From a bacterium (GTDB lineage Bacteria; Zixibacteria; MSB-5A5; GN15; FEB-12), in contig JADJGQ010000001.1 in the NCBI GenBank assembly GCA_016708025.1, positions 682,001-746,000 on the forward strand: a stretch of 64,000 nucleotides of DNA, written 5' to 3'. A model generated the notes under the pieces. That model was not told the origin of the DNA. It made no database searches and saw only the letters and a program-made list of their open reading frames with translations. This document shows positions 49,947 to 58,918 of the stretch, piece after piece. How positions within the stretch are numbered: the stretch's first letter is position 1; every line of letters begins with the position of its first letter. Made by a program: the position numbers and the translations under genes.

Positions 49947-52124
49947 CTATTTCGATTTCTTCTGGCAGAGAATGCTTTCATACTCGTTAAATATCAGACC
50001 CTGCGGTTTCGACGGAAAGGGCCCGAGACGATAGGTCTGCAACTGTCCGGCGATCGCCTTGCGGGCGAAGATGGCACCCTCGGGGACGATTACCTTAAAG
50101 AGCACAGGAAAAGCTGTTTCCGCCGGGACTCCGGAGGTCTCTATCTTTAGGTCGACATAGTGACCGTCGGCCTCGGATGCCACTGTATAGCTATTGGTGA
50201 AGACGGGGAGACCCCGGCCATAGAGCCATTGATTGAAAAACCAGTCGAGCTTGATACCGGTGTGTGATTCCGCCAGCGCGCAGAAGTCGTAATTGCTGAA
50301 TTTTCGATTATTTGATTGCATGAGAATGTCGCGCAGGAATCCAAGAAAGATATCATCATTGGCATGCTCCAGATCGCGCATCAGGATACGCAACATGTGG
50401 AGCATCCAGACCCCTTTGCCGATACCACGCATGGCGTCCCCGCGCAATCCGGTTGACAACGCAATATCCTCATCACGATCTATAGCTTCTTCGATCTCTA
50501 CTTTCCACTGCTTCAGATTGGTATACATCGCGGTCGCGCCGGTATTCTTTTCCACATACATCAAGCCCAGGTATACAGAGATAGCCGGGGCCATCCAGTA
50601 TTCCCGGTATGAGGCAGGCTGTATCTTCGGACCGATCCACTGACGTGCCACGCGTTCGCTCGCGACTCGCTGAAATCCGCCCATCTCAAGATCGCCCTTG
50701 ACCGGAGGAATATTCAGCAAGCCGGGGTCCGATGCATCTCCTCCGGGGAAGATGTATACTTCTGTCAGGTCGGATGGATTGCCGAACATATCCATGAAGA
50801 AGCGGAAGCAGTTGGTCACTTCATCCTGATACGGTTTCTCTTTGACTATATCGCCGTAATCGTGCGACACGAATTTCAGCAGAATCAAAGAATCAATATC
50901 GACCACAGTGGTGTCGTAATTGGTCACCATTGGGCGGAACCCAAGATCGCTCCCATAAAATCTTCCGGCCGTGCACTGGTGCCGCCCATCGCCACACTCT
51001 TCGATAGCACCAGCCATCGGGAGCGCGTAGTTGTAGCCAGGCGGGAAGACAAGGCGGAGTGAACGATCCAGCGCTTCGCCACTCTCCATCCAGGGGAGCA
51101 GCGAGTAGTAGTCGGAACCGCCGTTGGAGTACCAGATCGCGATATTGAGCGTGTCACCTTTGTGTACATAGTCAGGTGTGAGCAGGAGGAGATGGTAGAA
51201 GTCCTTCCGGCGAAACCACTCTGTCCGGACACTATTTACGAAGATTGAGTCCGGGTCAAACCGACGATCCATAAAGAGCCCGGGGAACCGGACCGAATCA
51301 CGATTGATCTTCAGTATTGTGGAAATTTCAGCCTTGTCTATGCGCCAGCCATCGGCGCCGGACAATTCCAGCGTAGCATCTATCCGGCTCATCTGGAGTG
51401 GGAAATCGATCTGCGAGATCTGCCGCAATCCGTATCGGTTCCGCTCTTTGCGTTGGAACGATACCAATGCGTCGGACATGGCAATGTCAGGATTGCGGGC
51501 ATGTCCGATCGATATCTCTTCGGGACGGTTGGGATCGAAAGAGAAAAATGTGTGGTCAAAGCTGGCCCAGAAGTAGCCGTCGGATCTCCGCTCGTACGCT
51601 GAGATGAGGAGCTGGGCCAGGTTGTCCCAGGCATGGTATCTGGTTGGCTTGAAGTAATACTCTCCCTTGATATCCCTGATCTTTTGGTAATCCGCGACTG
51701 CCATTTGCCCATTCTTCACTTTGAAGCGTTGCTTGAGTTGCAGATCGAGATCGTCGGCCATCCGGATGAAGCAGACGGTAAAGTCTTCATCGATCATGGT
51801 GTCGCGCTTCATGGCGTAGAGATTATGTCGTTCCGCCGGAACCGGGATATCGATGCGGACATGTCCCGTTCCGACAAAAGCGGCGACAGTCGGACGACCA
51901 TTAACCGGCCGCTGCAAAAGGAATGTGCCGGGGCCGAACCGGAACTCCGCAACATCCTTGACATAGGTGAAGCTGTCGATCTGGAGCAGTTCGCCGGAGC
52001 GGTCATTGACCAGCTTGACCAGCGAGGCGTAATCCTCGCGGAATTGCTTGCTGGAGATCGCGGCGTGGGAAGTGGAGATCAGGAGAAGAAGTAACCCAAG
52101 TTGACAAACCAGTGAACGATACAT
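49947..52124 (-). CDS. Secreted M1-aminopeptidase-like protein lacking the zinc ligands
   Basis: A signal peptide (QLGLLLLLISTSHAA) leads a 725-residue protein. The region from about 400 resembles the gluzincin (M1) catalytic domain. Where M1 enzymes have HExxHQWFG and, 18 residues later, WLNEGFA, this protein has E490-R-V-A-R494-Q-W-I-G and W510-M-A-P513-A-I-S. Both histidines, the catalytic glutamate and the third zinc ligand are therefore replaced, so it should not be a metallopeptidase. The downstream helical part (FNQWLYGRGLPVF) still looks like the family. It may be a binding or structural protein of the envelope. Confidence 0.78.
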   Translation of the reverse strand: MYRSLVCQLGLLLLLISTSHAAISSKQFREDYASLVKLVNDRSGELLQIDSFTYVKDVAEFRFGPGTFLLQRPVNGRPTVAAFVGTGHVRIDIPVPAERHNLYAMKRDTMIDEDFTVCFIRMADDLDLQLKQRFKVKNGQMAVADYQKIRDIKGEYYFKPTRYHAWDNLAQLLISAYERRSDGYFWASFDHTFFSFDPNRPEEISIGHARNPDIAMSDALVSFQRKERNRYGLRQISQIDFPLQMSRIDATLELSGADGWRIDKAEISTILKINRDSVRFPGLFMDRRFDPDSIFVNSVRTEWFRRKDFYHLLLLTPDYVHKGDTLNIAIWYSNGGSDYYSLLPWMESGEALDRSLRLVFPPGYNYALPMAGAIEECGDGRHQCTAGRFYGSDLGFRPMVTNYDTTVVDIDSLILLKFVSHDYGDIVKEKPYQDEVTNCFRFFMDMFGNPSDLTEVYIFPGGDASDPGLLNIPPVKGDLEMGGFQRVASERVARQWIGPKIQPASYREYWMAPAISVYLGLMYVEKNTGATAMYTNLKQWKVEIEEAIDRDEDIALSTGLRGDAMRGIGKGVWMLHMLRILMRDLEHANDDIFLGFLRDILMQSNNRKFSNYDFCALAESHTGIKLDWFFNQWLYGRGLPVFTNSYTVASEADGHYVDLKIETSGVPAETAFPVLFKVIVPEGAIFARKAIAGQLQTYRLGPFPSKPQGLIFNEYESILCQKKSK

Positions 52125-52227
52125 CGTATGCCACTCCTGTGCAGCGATGTGAGGGGTCGCTGCGGTTGGTGTGCCTGCCCGGTCCGATCGGTCCGGGGAT
52201 CATAGGCAAAGTTGTCCTCTTGCCAAT

Positions 52228-52256
52228 AACATATGCCCGTTGTTACAATCTGGCAA
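52228..52256 (-). promoter_or_regulatory. Putative sigma-70-type promoter for the M1-like gene
   Basis: On the minus strand: TTGCCA, 17 nt, TATGTT. The matches are 5 of 6 and 4 of 6 with ideal spacing, about 104 nt before the start codon. Confidence 0.5.
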
Positions 52257-52548
52257 CAAGAATTGGGTGCGTGGGGGTAGGGGAGACCTGTATGACGATT
52301 GTGCGTAAAGGCCGGGAGGTGATCACAGCCTGTGATGCCCAGGTCGTTGCAGGAGAATCGAGTTGGCTCCAGACGAAGGTCCTGAAAAAAGATCCTGTAT
52401 TACACAGCGGGATGGGGTGGTGATCCTCCTACTAGAGGGGCGCGGTCACGGGGTCACTATCAGATGTCATACGTATTGAAAGCGTTGCGTAATCTGTCCA
52501 TATTCGTATATTGCGGGCTGGTGATTCAGAAGGAGTAATTCGTTTACT
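52257..52548. other. Rest of the 424-bp gap before the NapH-like gene
   Basis: No gene is supported between 52125 and 52548; small open frames here lack family character. The sequence TACTAGAGGGG at 52430-52440 recurs at 55295-55305. A weak ribosome site (AAGGAG) lies about 14 nt before the next ATG. Confidence 0.4.
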
Positions 52549-53322
52549 ATGTCGACACGATTCATTCGTTATGCTCGCTATGGACTGATGACCCTGATCC
52601 TCGGGCTGGTGACCTGGCTCGCGCTGGGAAATGGCTCGCGGTCGTTCGAAGCGTACTGTCCGTTTGGCGGGGCAGAGTCGCTCTGGGGGCTGTTTACCGA
52701 TGGCTCTTTCAGTTGTGCGCTGGGGCCGCTCAATTTGTCGCTGATGGTGGCGATCATCGCGCTGGCGATCATCTCCAAAAAGAGTTTCTGCGGCTGGGGA
52801 TGCCCGATCGGCTTTCTGGGGGAGCTTGGCGGCAAGCTGGGTAAGCTGGTCTGGAAACGCCGCCCGAAAGTGAATCCTAAAGTGAACGGCTATGCCAAGC
52901 TGCTTCGCTATTTGGTGCTCGCGGTTTCGCTCTTTTTCACCTACAAGCTGGGTGAACTGGTCCTTCGCGGATTTGATCCGTTCTATCTGATCTTTTCGGG
53001 AATGGGGCATGGCAGTTTGGGCGCTATTTCCGTGGCGGTGCTGGTTGTCCTGGGTATCGGGGCACTATTGATCCCGATGTTTTTTTGTCGGTATCTCTGT
53101 CCGCTTACGGCAGTTTTCGACCCGTTTGGGCGGATCGGGATCATCAAACTGGTGCGAAATGAGTCGACCTGCACCTCGTGCGGCAAATGCAGTACGGCCT
53201 GTCCGCATGATATCCCGGTCCACATACTGCCGGTAGTGAGACATCGAGACTGCACCAACTGCCTTGAATGCATGGTGGACTGCCCCGAAAAAAACGTGCT
53301 TGAACTTCAGGCGAAAATGTAG
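52549..53322 (+). CDS. NapH-like membrane 4Fe-4S protein
   Basis: The 257-residue protein has about five membrane helices and family motifs of NapH/NosR/CcoG ferredoxins: YCPFGGAESLWGLF, FCGWGCPIGFLGEL and FFCRYLCPLTAVFDPFG. Two C-terminal 4Fe-4S clusters follow (CTSCGKCSTACPHDIPV and CTNCLECMVDCPEKN). Such proteins pass electrons between the quinone pool and periplasmic or cytoplasmic partners. No nitrate reductase genes are present. It is followed 7 nt later by the HMA-like gene, so the two probably work together. Confidence 0.87.
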   Translation: MSTRFIRYARYGLMTLILGLVTWLALGNGSRSFEAYCPFGGAESLWGLFTDGSFSCALGPLNLSLMVAIIALAIISKKSFCGWGCPIGFLGELGGKLGKLVWKRRPKVNPKVNGYAKLLRYLVLAVSLFFTYKLGELVLRGFDPFYLIFSGMGHGSLGAISVAVLVVLGIGALLIPMFFCRYLCPLTAVFDPFGRIGIIKLVRNESTCTSCGKCSTACPHDIPVHILPVVRHRDCTNCLECMVDCPEKNVLELQAKM

Positions 53323-53329
53323 GTGACCA

Positions 53330-53692
53330 ATGAAAATCTCTCCCTGGATACTTCCGATGTTACTGGTCCTGACGCTGTTCGGCGGATATGGCCTGCGCAC
53401 AGCATTCACCCAGCCGACCACCACCAATGTCAGCGGCGAACTGGCCGGCAGTAAGCTGACGGCGATAGTCGATGGCCTCAAATGCAAGGGGACGGCAAAT
53501 TACTTTGTATCACTGTACGACAGCACGGCGGGGATAGCGGGGATTGAGACTTTTGCTTCTGAGCATAAGGCGGTTTTCACCTACGATCCTGATCAGATCA
53601 CGCCCGACAGCATCAAGGCGATCATGGAGCAGGTGATTCGGTTCGATGACGGTACCGAAGCGCAGATATATGAGTGCGAGTCGATGGAATAG
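53330..53692 (+). CDS. Membrane-anchored HMA-like protein with a single metal-site cysteine
   Basis: The 120-residue product has one N-terminal hydrophobic helix (WILPMLLVLTLFGGYGL). An extracytoplasmic domain with the heavy-metal-associated fold pattern follows: IVDGLKCKGTANYFVSLYDS, then GIETFASEHKAVFTYDPDQI. The usual CxxC loop is reduced to one cysteine (LKCKGTA); a second cysteine is near the C-terminus (ECESME). It may pass metal or reducing power to or from the NapH-like neighbour, but that is inference. Confidence 0.7.
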   Translation: MKISPWILPMLLVLTLFGGYGLRTAFTQPTTTNVSGELAGSKLTAIVDGLKCKGTANYFVSLYDSTAGIAGIETFASEHKAVFTYDPDQITPDSIKAIMEQVIRFDDGTEAQIYECESME

Positions 53693-53731
53693 GCGACTCG
53701 CACCGGTAATGCGCCAAATTACTGTTCAATG

Positions 53732-54862
53732 TCATTCATTCGTCTTGTCGTGACATTGATCACATCCTTCGCCATTCATCCCTGACACGACCGATGGAGA
53801 CCAGGTCAGTCCATATGCTCGATTCCCGCCATGTGCCTTGTGGCAAGAGAGGCAGAATACGCCATTGGTTGCGGGGTCAATCTGAGTGCAGGTCGAATAC
53901 TCGGTGCCGCCGTCCTGCACGAAGCGCAGGCGATTAGTTATCTGAAAACCAGCCCCGGTGCCGGCAGTCCAGTGTTCTGGATCAGTACTTTCTTCCTCTT
54001 CTCCCTGTCCAATATTATTTCGAGTATCTCGTTCTGAGTCATACGCAGGGTGAAGACTGTGGATGTCGCTTCCGTCAGGATTGGTGTACGATGTGCCGGT
54101 AAAGACGTGGTGGCAGTCGATACACATATTGGAAACTTCGCGAAGTGTCGAAGAATTGAGCGTACCATAGGAGACATTTGAGGCTTCGTACTTGGCGGTT
54201 CCTGCCGCGCCAGGATTGACAAATAGACCAAACTGAGGCTCGCCACCGGGATATGACGCCCACTGTAGATTTCTGGGACGTTCATTGCCGTGCGGATTGT
54301 GACAGTCAAGGCACGTGACTCCGGCAGTGGAGAAAGTACCACCAAAATGACAACGCATACAAAGTTCCCAGTCGCCAGTCACCAGTCCGTAGCTCAACTT
54401 ATGTCCTCGAGGGTTTTCTTCCCCGGGTGTGCCAAAATGCCCGGCAGATCGCTCCACCAATCCATTTACATCAGGACCGACGACATCGGGTATCCCCACC
54501 ATATTGTCATGGCAGGCCAGACAGAGCGAAACCGGGTCGGTAGCCTTGAGAAGATTGGGAGTCGGGGTGTAAGATTGTGGAAAACCTCCAAACGGATCGA
54601 CCAGCGCTGCACCGTCGTGCGGGTGTTGCGCGCTGGCATGCATGACATGACAGTAGGCACATTGCAGAGTCTCGCCGTTGTGGAAGGTCGATGTGGCCAT
54701 TGGCGACTGGATGTCAGCCGCGGCGCGGGGAAGATTCATTCCGGTTGATGGATGAATGTAGCTTCGACCAGACTGCAGATCTTTGATCTCTCCAGCAAAA
54801 GCAGAGATTCCGGCCAGAAGGAATAGCCCCAAGAGGAGACGTAAACTCTTAAACACCAACAT
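53732..54862 (-). CDS. Periplasmic seven-haem c-type cytochrome
   Basis: The start at 54862 is chosen because GGAG lies 8 nt upstream and it gives a tidy signal peptide (SLRLLLGLFLLAGISAFA). The mature protein has seven CxxCH haem sites (CAYCH, CLACH, CMRCH, CLDCH, CIDCH, CLSCH, CDQCH). These are arranged in pairs as in the doubled-CXXCH cytochrome family, with extra histidines that could be distal ligands. It probably carries electrons in the periplasm. It is convergent with the NapH/HMA pair. Confidence 0.9.
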   Translation of the reverse strand: MLVFKSLRLLLGLFLLAGISAFAGEIKDLQSGRSYIHPSTGMNLPRAAADIQSPMATSTFHNGETLQCAYCHVMHASAQHPHDGAALVDPFGGFPQSYTPTPNLLKATDPVSLCLACHDNMVGIPDVVGPDVNGLVERSAGHFGTPGEENPRGHKLSYGLVTGDWELCMRCHFGGTFSTAGVTCLDCHNPHGNERPRNLQWASYPGGEPQFGLFVNPGAAGTAKYEASNVSYGTLNSSTLREVSNMCIDCHHVFTGTSYTNPDGSDIHSLHPAYDSERDTRNNIGQGEEEESTDPEHWTAGTGAGFQITNRLRFVQDGGTEYSTCTQIDPATNGVFCLSCHKAHGGNRAYGLTWSPSVVSGMNGEGCDQCHDKTNE

Positions 54863-55355
54863 ATAGGTACTCCACAGCGAACTCAAAACGCGGTCCCGCG
54901 TCTCAAGCGATTGCTGATTTGATTCAAATTTCTGTTTGGGGTGATTCCGGAGTAAATCGATGGCGATTGTGGTGTCACCGAATACTGGAATCTGTCGGCG
55001 GGGAAATCCGTTTTCCGGCCATCAAAGTATTACTGGACTAAATTAGCAATATTACTGCCATTGTCAAGATAAGAGTGTCCATGTTATGGGCGAGTTTCTG
55101 GGGAAGCTGTTCGTGGGAGAAAGGACAGAATTCGTGTTGTATTCCGAGGCACAGATCTACGAGAGTATGGAAACGGAGTAAGTGGGGAGGCGGTGACAAG
55201 TTGGCATCATCAGGTTGTTGCGGGGGTGAGGGATCGGTTCTGGCGGGGAGAGAATTCAATGTCGGAGATAATGCGGTCGGGGAGTAGGGCTTCATACTAG
55301 AGGGGGCGGAGGGGGAAGTACTCGCAGGTGTGATACGGAAATAATCGGCTGAACC
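54863..55355. other. 493-bp non-coding gap
   Basis: No supported gene. A possible minus-strand promoter for the cytochrome (TTGACA at 55067-55062, then a poor -10) lies here. The part from about 55140 to 55320 is unusually rich in G runs on the plus strand. Small open frames in this area show no family features. Confidence 0.4.
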
Positions 55356-56288
55356 TCACTTGGACCTTTGACGAATGGAGATAGTGCCACGCGAAAAGGG
55401 GTAGTCAATCCTATGGTTTACTTTGGCAGGGTGATCAACTTGCGGAATTGCAATGTCGTCGCTGAAGAACATTACCTCAAGACCAGAGTACCTATCTTGA
55501 GCACTGTAGCTTAGATCGTAAAGTAACTGCCTTCGATGCCCATACATTTTAAGTATCTCAGGAACAGCATCATAACTGACGAACCAAGGCTGTTTAATGC
55601 AGGACTGGACCAGCGCAGCAAGGTCCTCGTGGTTTTCATGAACATAAAAATTCCTGTAAAGTTCGGCGCCCTTTGCGTAGTATGGCGGATCTAAGTACAC
55701 AAGTGTGTTTTCGGGTAATCTCGGAAGTACTTCTGAGACGAACTTTGCAGCGTCTGCCTGATATAGGCTAATACGATTCTTGTATTTGGCGATACGTTCT
55801 ATTCGATGAATGAGATCGATTTTGTTAAATCGCGCATCAAGTTTCCAATGACCGGATTGCGACTTTCCTCCGATTACTCCACCGCGAATAATCCCGGATC
55901 GATTAGTTCGATTTAAGAAAAAAGTGCTGAACCCGAGTTCTACTGTGCTATGATTCTTTACGTCGTTCTGCACTTGCCTTTGGCGAGTCCATTCACTCAT
56001 GCTGACGCGTGTGTTTCGAATCTTTCTGCACAAATCGTCGGTAGAATCAATGACTGAATTCCAAAACGCATATATTGCAACATCAATGTCGTTAATGTGT
56101 ATGTGTTGCACGTACTCCTCAAGTAATAGCGGCCAAGCAACACCTGCTCCACCGGCGAATACTTCCACGTAGTGGCCATCTAGCAGCGAGTTTTGTCTCA
56201 ATAGCACTTTTACGAACGCTGCGAGAGCACCTTTTCCGCCCGGATAGCGCAATGGGCTCATATAGGGATGATTTGTCGTAGGCTGCAT
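55356..56288 (-). CDS. D12-class (Dam-like) N6-adenine DNA methyltransferase
   Basis: The enzyme transfers a methyl group from SAM to adenine N6. The 310 residues follow the D12/alpha-class order: RYPGGKG at 14-20, the SAM-binding VEVFAGGAGVAWPL at 41-54, NDID, and the catalytic DPPY at 200-203 in VYLDPPYYAKGAELY. The sequence is intact and of normal Dam length. It lies 13 nt downstream of the ParB-like gene. No restriction endonuclease is recognisable nearby. Base composition is clearly more AT-rich than the flagellar genes, suggesting acquisition. Confidence 0.92.
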   Translation of the reverse strand: MQPTTNHPYMSPLRYPGGKGALAAFVKVLLRQNSLLDGHYVEVFAGGAGVAWPLLLEEYVQHIHINDIDVAIYAFWNSVIDSTDDLCRKIRNTRVSMSEWTRQRQVQNDVKNHSTVELGFSTFFLNRTNRSGIIRGGVIGGKSQSGHWKLDARFNKIDLIHRIERIAKYKNRISLYQADAAKFVSEVLPRLPENTLVYLDPPYYAKGAELYRNFYVHENHEDLAALVQSCIKQPWFVSYDAVPEILKMYGHRRQLLYDLSYSAQDRYSGLEVMFFSDDIAIPQVDHPAKVNHRIDYPFSRGTISIRQRSK

Positions 56289-56301
56289 AGGTAATCGATA
56301 C

Positions 56302-57645
56302 TTAGTTCCAGAGTTTCACGAAAAACGCTTCAATGTTGTCCCAATTGTTTCTGAGGTCTTTAGGGTTTGGATGATAGTATTGATTGTGAACGTAAGCGTG
56401 CCAACTTTGAATTGAGAAGACCTTATTCTTCGAATTGGCCAATTCACGGATTCCCTGAAGCTCCTTTTTTTCGCAAGCTTTTCTCTTCTCCATATCATTG
56501 GCTACAGCCAGAAGCTTTTGCGCCAGATTCATTTCAACGAGATTGCCCTTCTTGGAGGTCGTTGTTAGTGGAATTCGCCTCTTCTGTGAATATTCAGATA
56601 GACTCATCTCCAATAGGACGCGAAGAAGCACTGCGCACGAATTCTTGTACTTCTCGATTGGCAAGGTCTGAAGTTCGCCAAATATTTCTGCGATTCTCTT
56701 TTGTGTCAAAGTGATGTTGAGCGTAGTCGGAATCAGCGTTTTCCGCTCGCCCTTCGATCGAGTAGTTCGCTGCTTCGATTTTCTAGTCTGTTTGTTGGGA
56801 GTGCTTGATTCGAGGTCTGTCGGTCCAATTTTCGCGTGATGTTTGGGCAATTCTCGGGCAATTACTTTTTTCGCATACTCGACACGCTGTTCTTTAGAGT
56901 CAAGTTGTGTTACCTTTACATGCTTGTTTGCGATGTCGCTGACTACAATCGCTAGGCGAGCCATGACTTCGTTAGGGGATCCGAGAACCACCAGATCGCC
57001 ATCTTTAACGTCGACACCGATGAGTCTGCGGGCCTCAGGTGTATCCAGGATGCGCTTAATATTGGTAATCGAGAGTTTGTAGAGCTTGTCTCTTGTATCC
57101 TGATCTAGAAATTCACTTTCGCTGACCATCTGTAGCAATAGCCACTCTGGTGATTCACCTCTAAAGCGTCCGGCTGCTACACCGTCCCACCTAATAATTC
57201 CAACGCCTCCATTTTCGCCCAGATGCCGTATTTCAATCCATGGTCCCGCTTCCTCTCGAGATGCGGCCACAACGCATCGAATTGAAAGCGGGAGGTTTTT
57301 ATGGTGCTTGGTGTGGAGTTCTTTCAGCTTCCTTGCTATTGACTCTGGAATTGTAAGCGAGTTGACAAGTTGCGGTTCACTCAACAACTTGATTGCAGCT
57401 ATGCGTCGGTTGCCCTCCAAGACGACATATTTGTCCTTGCCGGGTTCTTTTGTGACAATTGGCAACTCTGACTGATTCAGGCCATTCTTGGCGATGTGAG
57501 TTGCGAGACTAACAATTTTGTTGCCCTGCTCCGTAACAATCTTGGTGATAGCTTCTCTCTGGCTGTTCTGTTTCTCAAATCTGGGATTCTGAGCATCCAC
57601 CAAGAGATCAACTACCGCGATTTCAGCTGTTTTCAAAGGTGACAT
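56302..57645 (-). CDS. ParB-like N-terminal domain protein paired with an adenine methylase
   Basis: The first 100 residues are a ParB/Srx-like nucleotide-binding domain: LLVDAQNPRF at 14-23 and VVLEGNRRIAAIKLL around 75-88, with the GNRR box at 78-81. It lacks the helix-turn-helix layout of chromosome-partition ParB. The motif IRHLGENGGVGIIRWDG follows, then a lysine/arginine-rich linker near 290-310 and a helical C-terminal domain I do not recognise. It has a strong AGGGGAG ribosome site and leads a two-gene operon with the methylase. Function is unknown; a DNA-modification or defence role is inferred from the partner. Confidence 0.75.
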   Translation of the reverse strand: MSPLKTAEIAVVDLLVDAQNPRFEKQNSQREAITKIVTEQGNKIVSLATHIAKNGLNQSELPIVTKEPGKDKYVVLEGNRRIAAIKLLSEPQLVNSLTIPESIARKLKELHTKHHKNLPLSIRCVVAASREEAGPWIEIRHLGENGGVGIIRWDGVAAGRFRGESPEWLLLQMVSESEFLDQDTRDKLYKLSITNIKRILDTPEARRLIGVDVKDGDLVVLGSPNEVMARLAIVVSDIANKHVKVTQLDSKEQRVEYAKKVIARELPKHHAKIGPTDLESSTPNKQTRKSKQRTTRSKGERKTLIPTTLNITLTQKRIAEIFGELQTLPIEKYKNSCAVLLRVLLEMSLSEYSQKRRIPLTTTSKKGNLVEMNLAQKLLAVANDMEKRKACEKKELQGIRELANSKNKVFSIQSWHAYVHNQYYHPNPKDLRNNWDNIEAFFVKLWN

Positions 57646-57995
57646 TCGTGAATTCTCCCCTTCTCATATTAGGACCATTTGCTTGTCAGCAAGTCAAGAA
57701 CATTCAGTTGCTAGTATGCAAAGCTAATTCTCTGGTCATGCTGAACGCAATTAGTTTTTCACGTGCCAGTCCAAAAAAAGCAGCGGGTCATAAGTGGGTT
57801 GTGGTAGCTCACCCTCCGAATTAGCTACGCGGCGCGAACGAAAGACCCATGATATCTCAAGGTCCTTTCGTTCATTTCCCCCCTTGCGCTTTTGTCCCCT
57901 TTTCACTACCATCCGTCTACCTTTTTTGAACCTTGTCCGGGTGTGGCAGGCGGACCCGCCGGACTCCACGTACTCCGCCTTAGAAAGCGCTTTTC
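57646..57995. other. 350-bp gap with two tandem stem-loops
   Basis: GTAGCT/AGCTAC (57804-57828) and a 12-bp bulged stem, GAACGAAAGACC with GGTCCTTTCGTTC (57836-57873), lie 8 nt apart. The second resembles a terminator or a regulatory hairpin. This is the edge of the AT-richer module. No gene is supported. Confidence 0.45.
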
Positions 57996-58826
57996 ATGTC
58001 TCTGTTCACCATCATGTTCATCGCCGATATCTGTGGCCGTCCAGGCCGTCAGGCGGCAGCCCACATGATCAAACCACTCAAAGAAAAATATGGCGTCAAC
58101 TATTGTATCGCCAATGTCGAAAACGCCGCCGGAGGATTCGGAGTGACGCCCGAAATGTCGCGCAAAATGTTCTCCTACGGCATCGACCTCCAGACCTCTG
58201 GCAATCATATCTGGGATCGGGTCGACATTATCGAATATTTCGAGACGCAATCCCCGAAACTGATCCGTCCGGCGAACTATCCGCCCGGCACCCCCGGAAC
58301 CGGGTCGTATCTCGACACGGTGGGGGAGATCAAGATCGGCGTCCTCAATCTGATGGGGCGGACCTATATGGCGCCGCTGGATGATCCCTTCCGGACCGCC
58401 AAGCGGGAAGTGGGACATCTGTCGAGCGAAACGAATATCATCTTTATCGATTTCCATGCGGAGGCGACCTCGGAAAAGCAGGCGCTCTGCCATTTCCTGG
58501 ATGGCCGCATCTCCGCTCTTGTCGGGACCCATACGCATGTGCAGACCGCCGATGAGCAGATCACTCCGCGCGGGACTGCCTATCTGACCGATGCCGGGAT
58601 GACCGGGCCGCATGATTCGATCATTGGGATGGAGAAGGGACCCTCGCTGGGGAGATTCCTGACCGGGATGCCGAAGCGGTTTTCGACTGCCTCGGGGGAT
58701 GTCCGGATATCGGGGGTGGTGATCAAGGTGGATCCGGAGTCAGGGCGGGCGGAGGATATCGAGCGGTTCTGTTTGCCGTTTGATATTAATAACGCGCAGC
58801 AGGATGTGTTTAACGAGGCGGAGTAG
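57996..58826 (+). CDS. ymdB: YmdB/TIGR00282-family metallophosphoesterase
   Basis: The family includes B. subtilis YmdB, a phosphodiesterase acting on 2',3'-cyclic nucleotides and controlling biofilm-motility choice. The dimetal ligands lie in FIADICGRPGR, NVENAAGGFGV, TSGNHIWDR, FIDFHAEATSEK and VGTHTHVQTADEQI. The 276-residue length is normal. It is often encoded directly after rny; here rny is 11 kb away. The Shine-Dalgarno is weak. Confidence 0.94.
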   Translation: MSLFTIMFIADICGRPGRQAAAHMIKPLKEKYGVNYCIANVENAAGGFGVTPEMSRKMFSYGIDLQTSGNHIWDRVDIIEYFETQSPKLIRPANYPPGTPGTGSYLDTVGEIKIGVLNLMGRTYMAPLDDPFRTAKREVGHLSSETNIIFIDFHAEATSEKQALCHFLDGRISALVGTHTHVQTADEQITPRGTAYLTDAGMTGPHDSIIGMEKGPSLGRFLTGMPKRFSTASGDVRISGVVIKVDPESGRAEDIERFCLPFDINNAQQDVFNEAE

Positions 58827-58856
58827 GGGGGCAGACGAAGGGGGACGGGAAGTGGG

Positions 58857-58874
58857 TCCCAGCTTTCGCTGGGA
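58857..58874. repeat. Short REP-like inverted repeat
   Basis: TCCCAGC, TTTC, GCTGGGA forms a perfect 7-bp hairpin between ymdB and folD. I have seen similar short palindromes dispersed in environmental genomes; only one copy is apparent in this window. Confidence 0.4.
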
Positions 58875-58918
58875 TGAGGCGGTGGAGAGGTTAATAGACA
58901 GGCACGTGAGAAGGGAAT

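Noticed and set aside
52112..52423. A 103-residue open frame before the NapH-like gene
   Set aside because: Starts inside the divergent M1-like gene's 5' end and overlaps its promoter; no recognisable feature.
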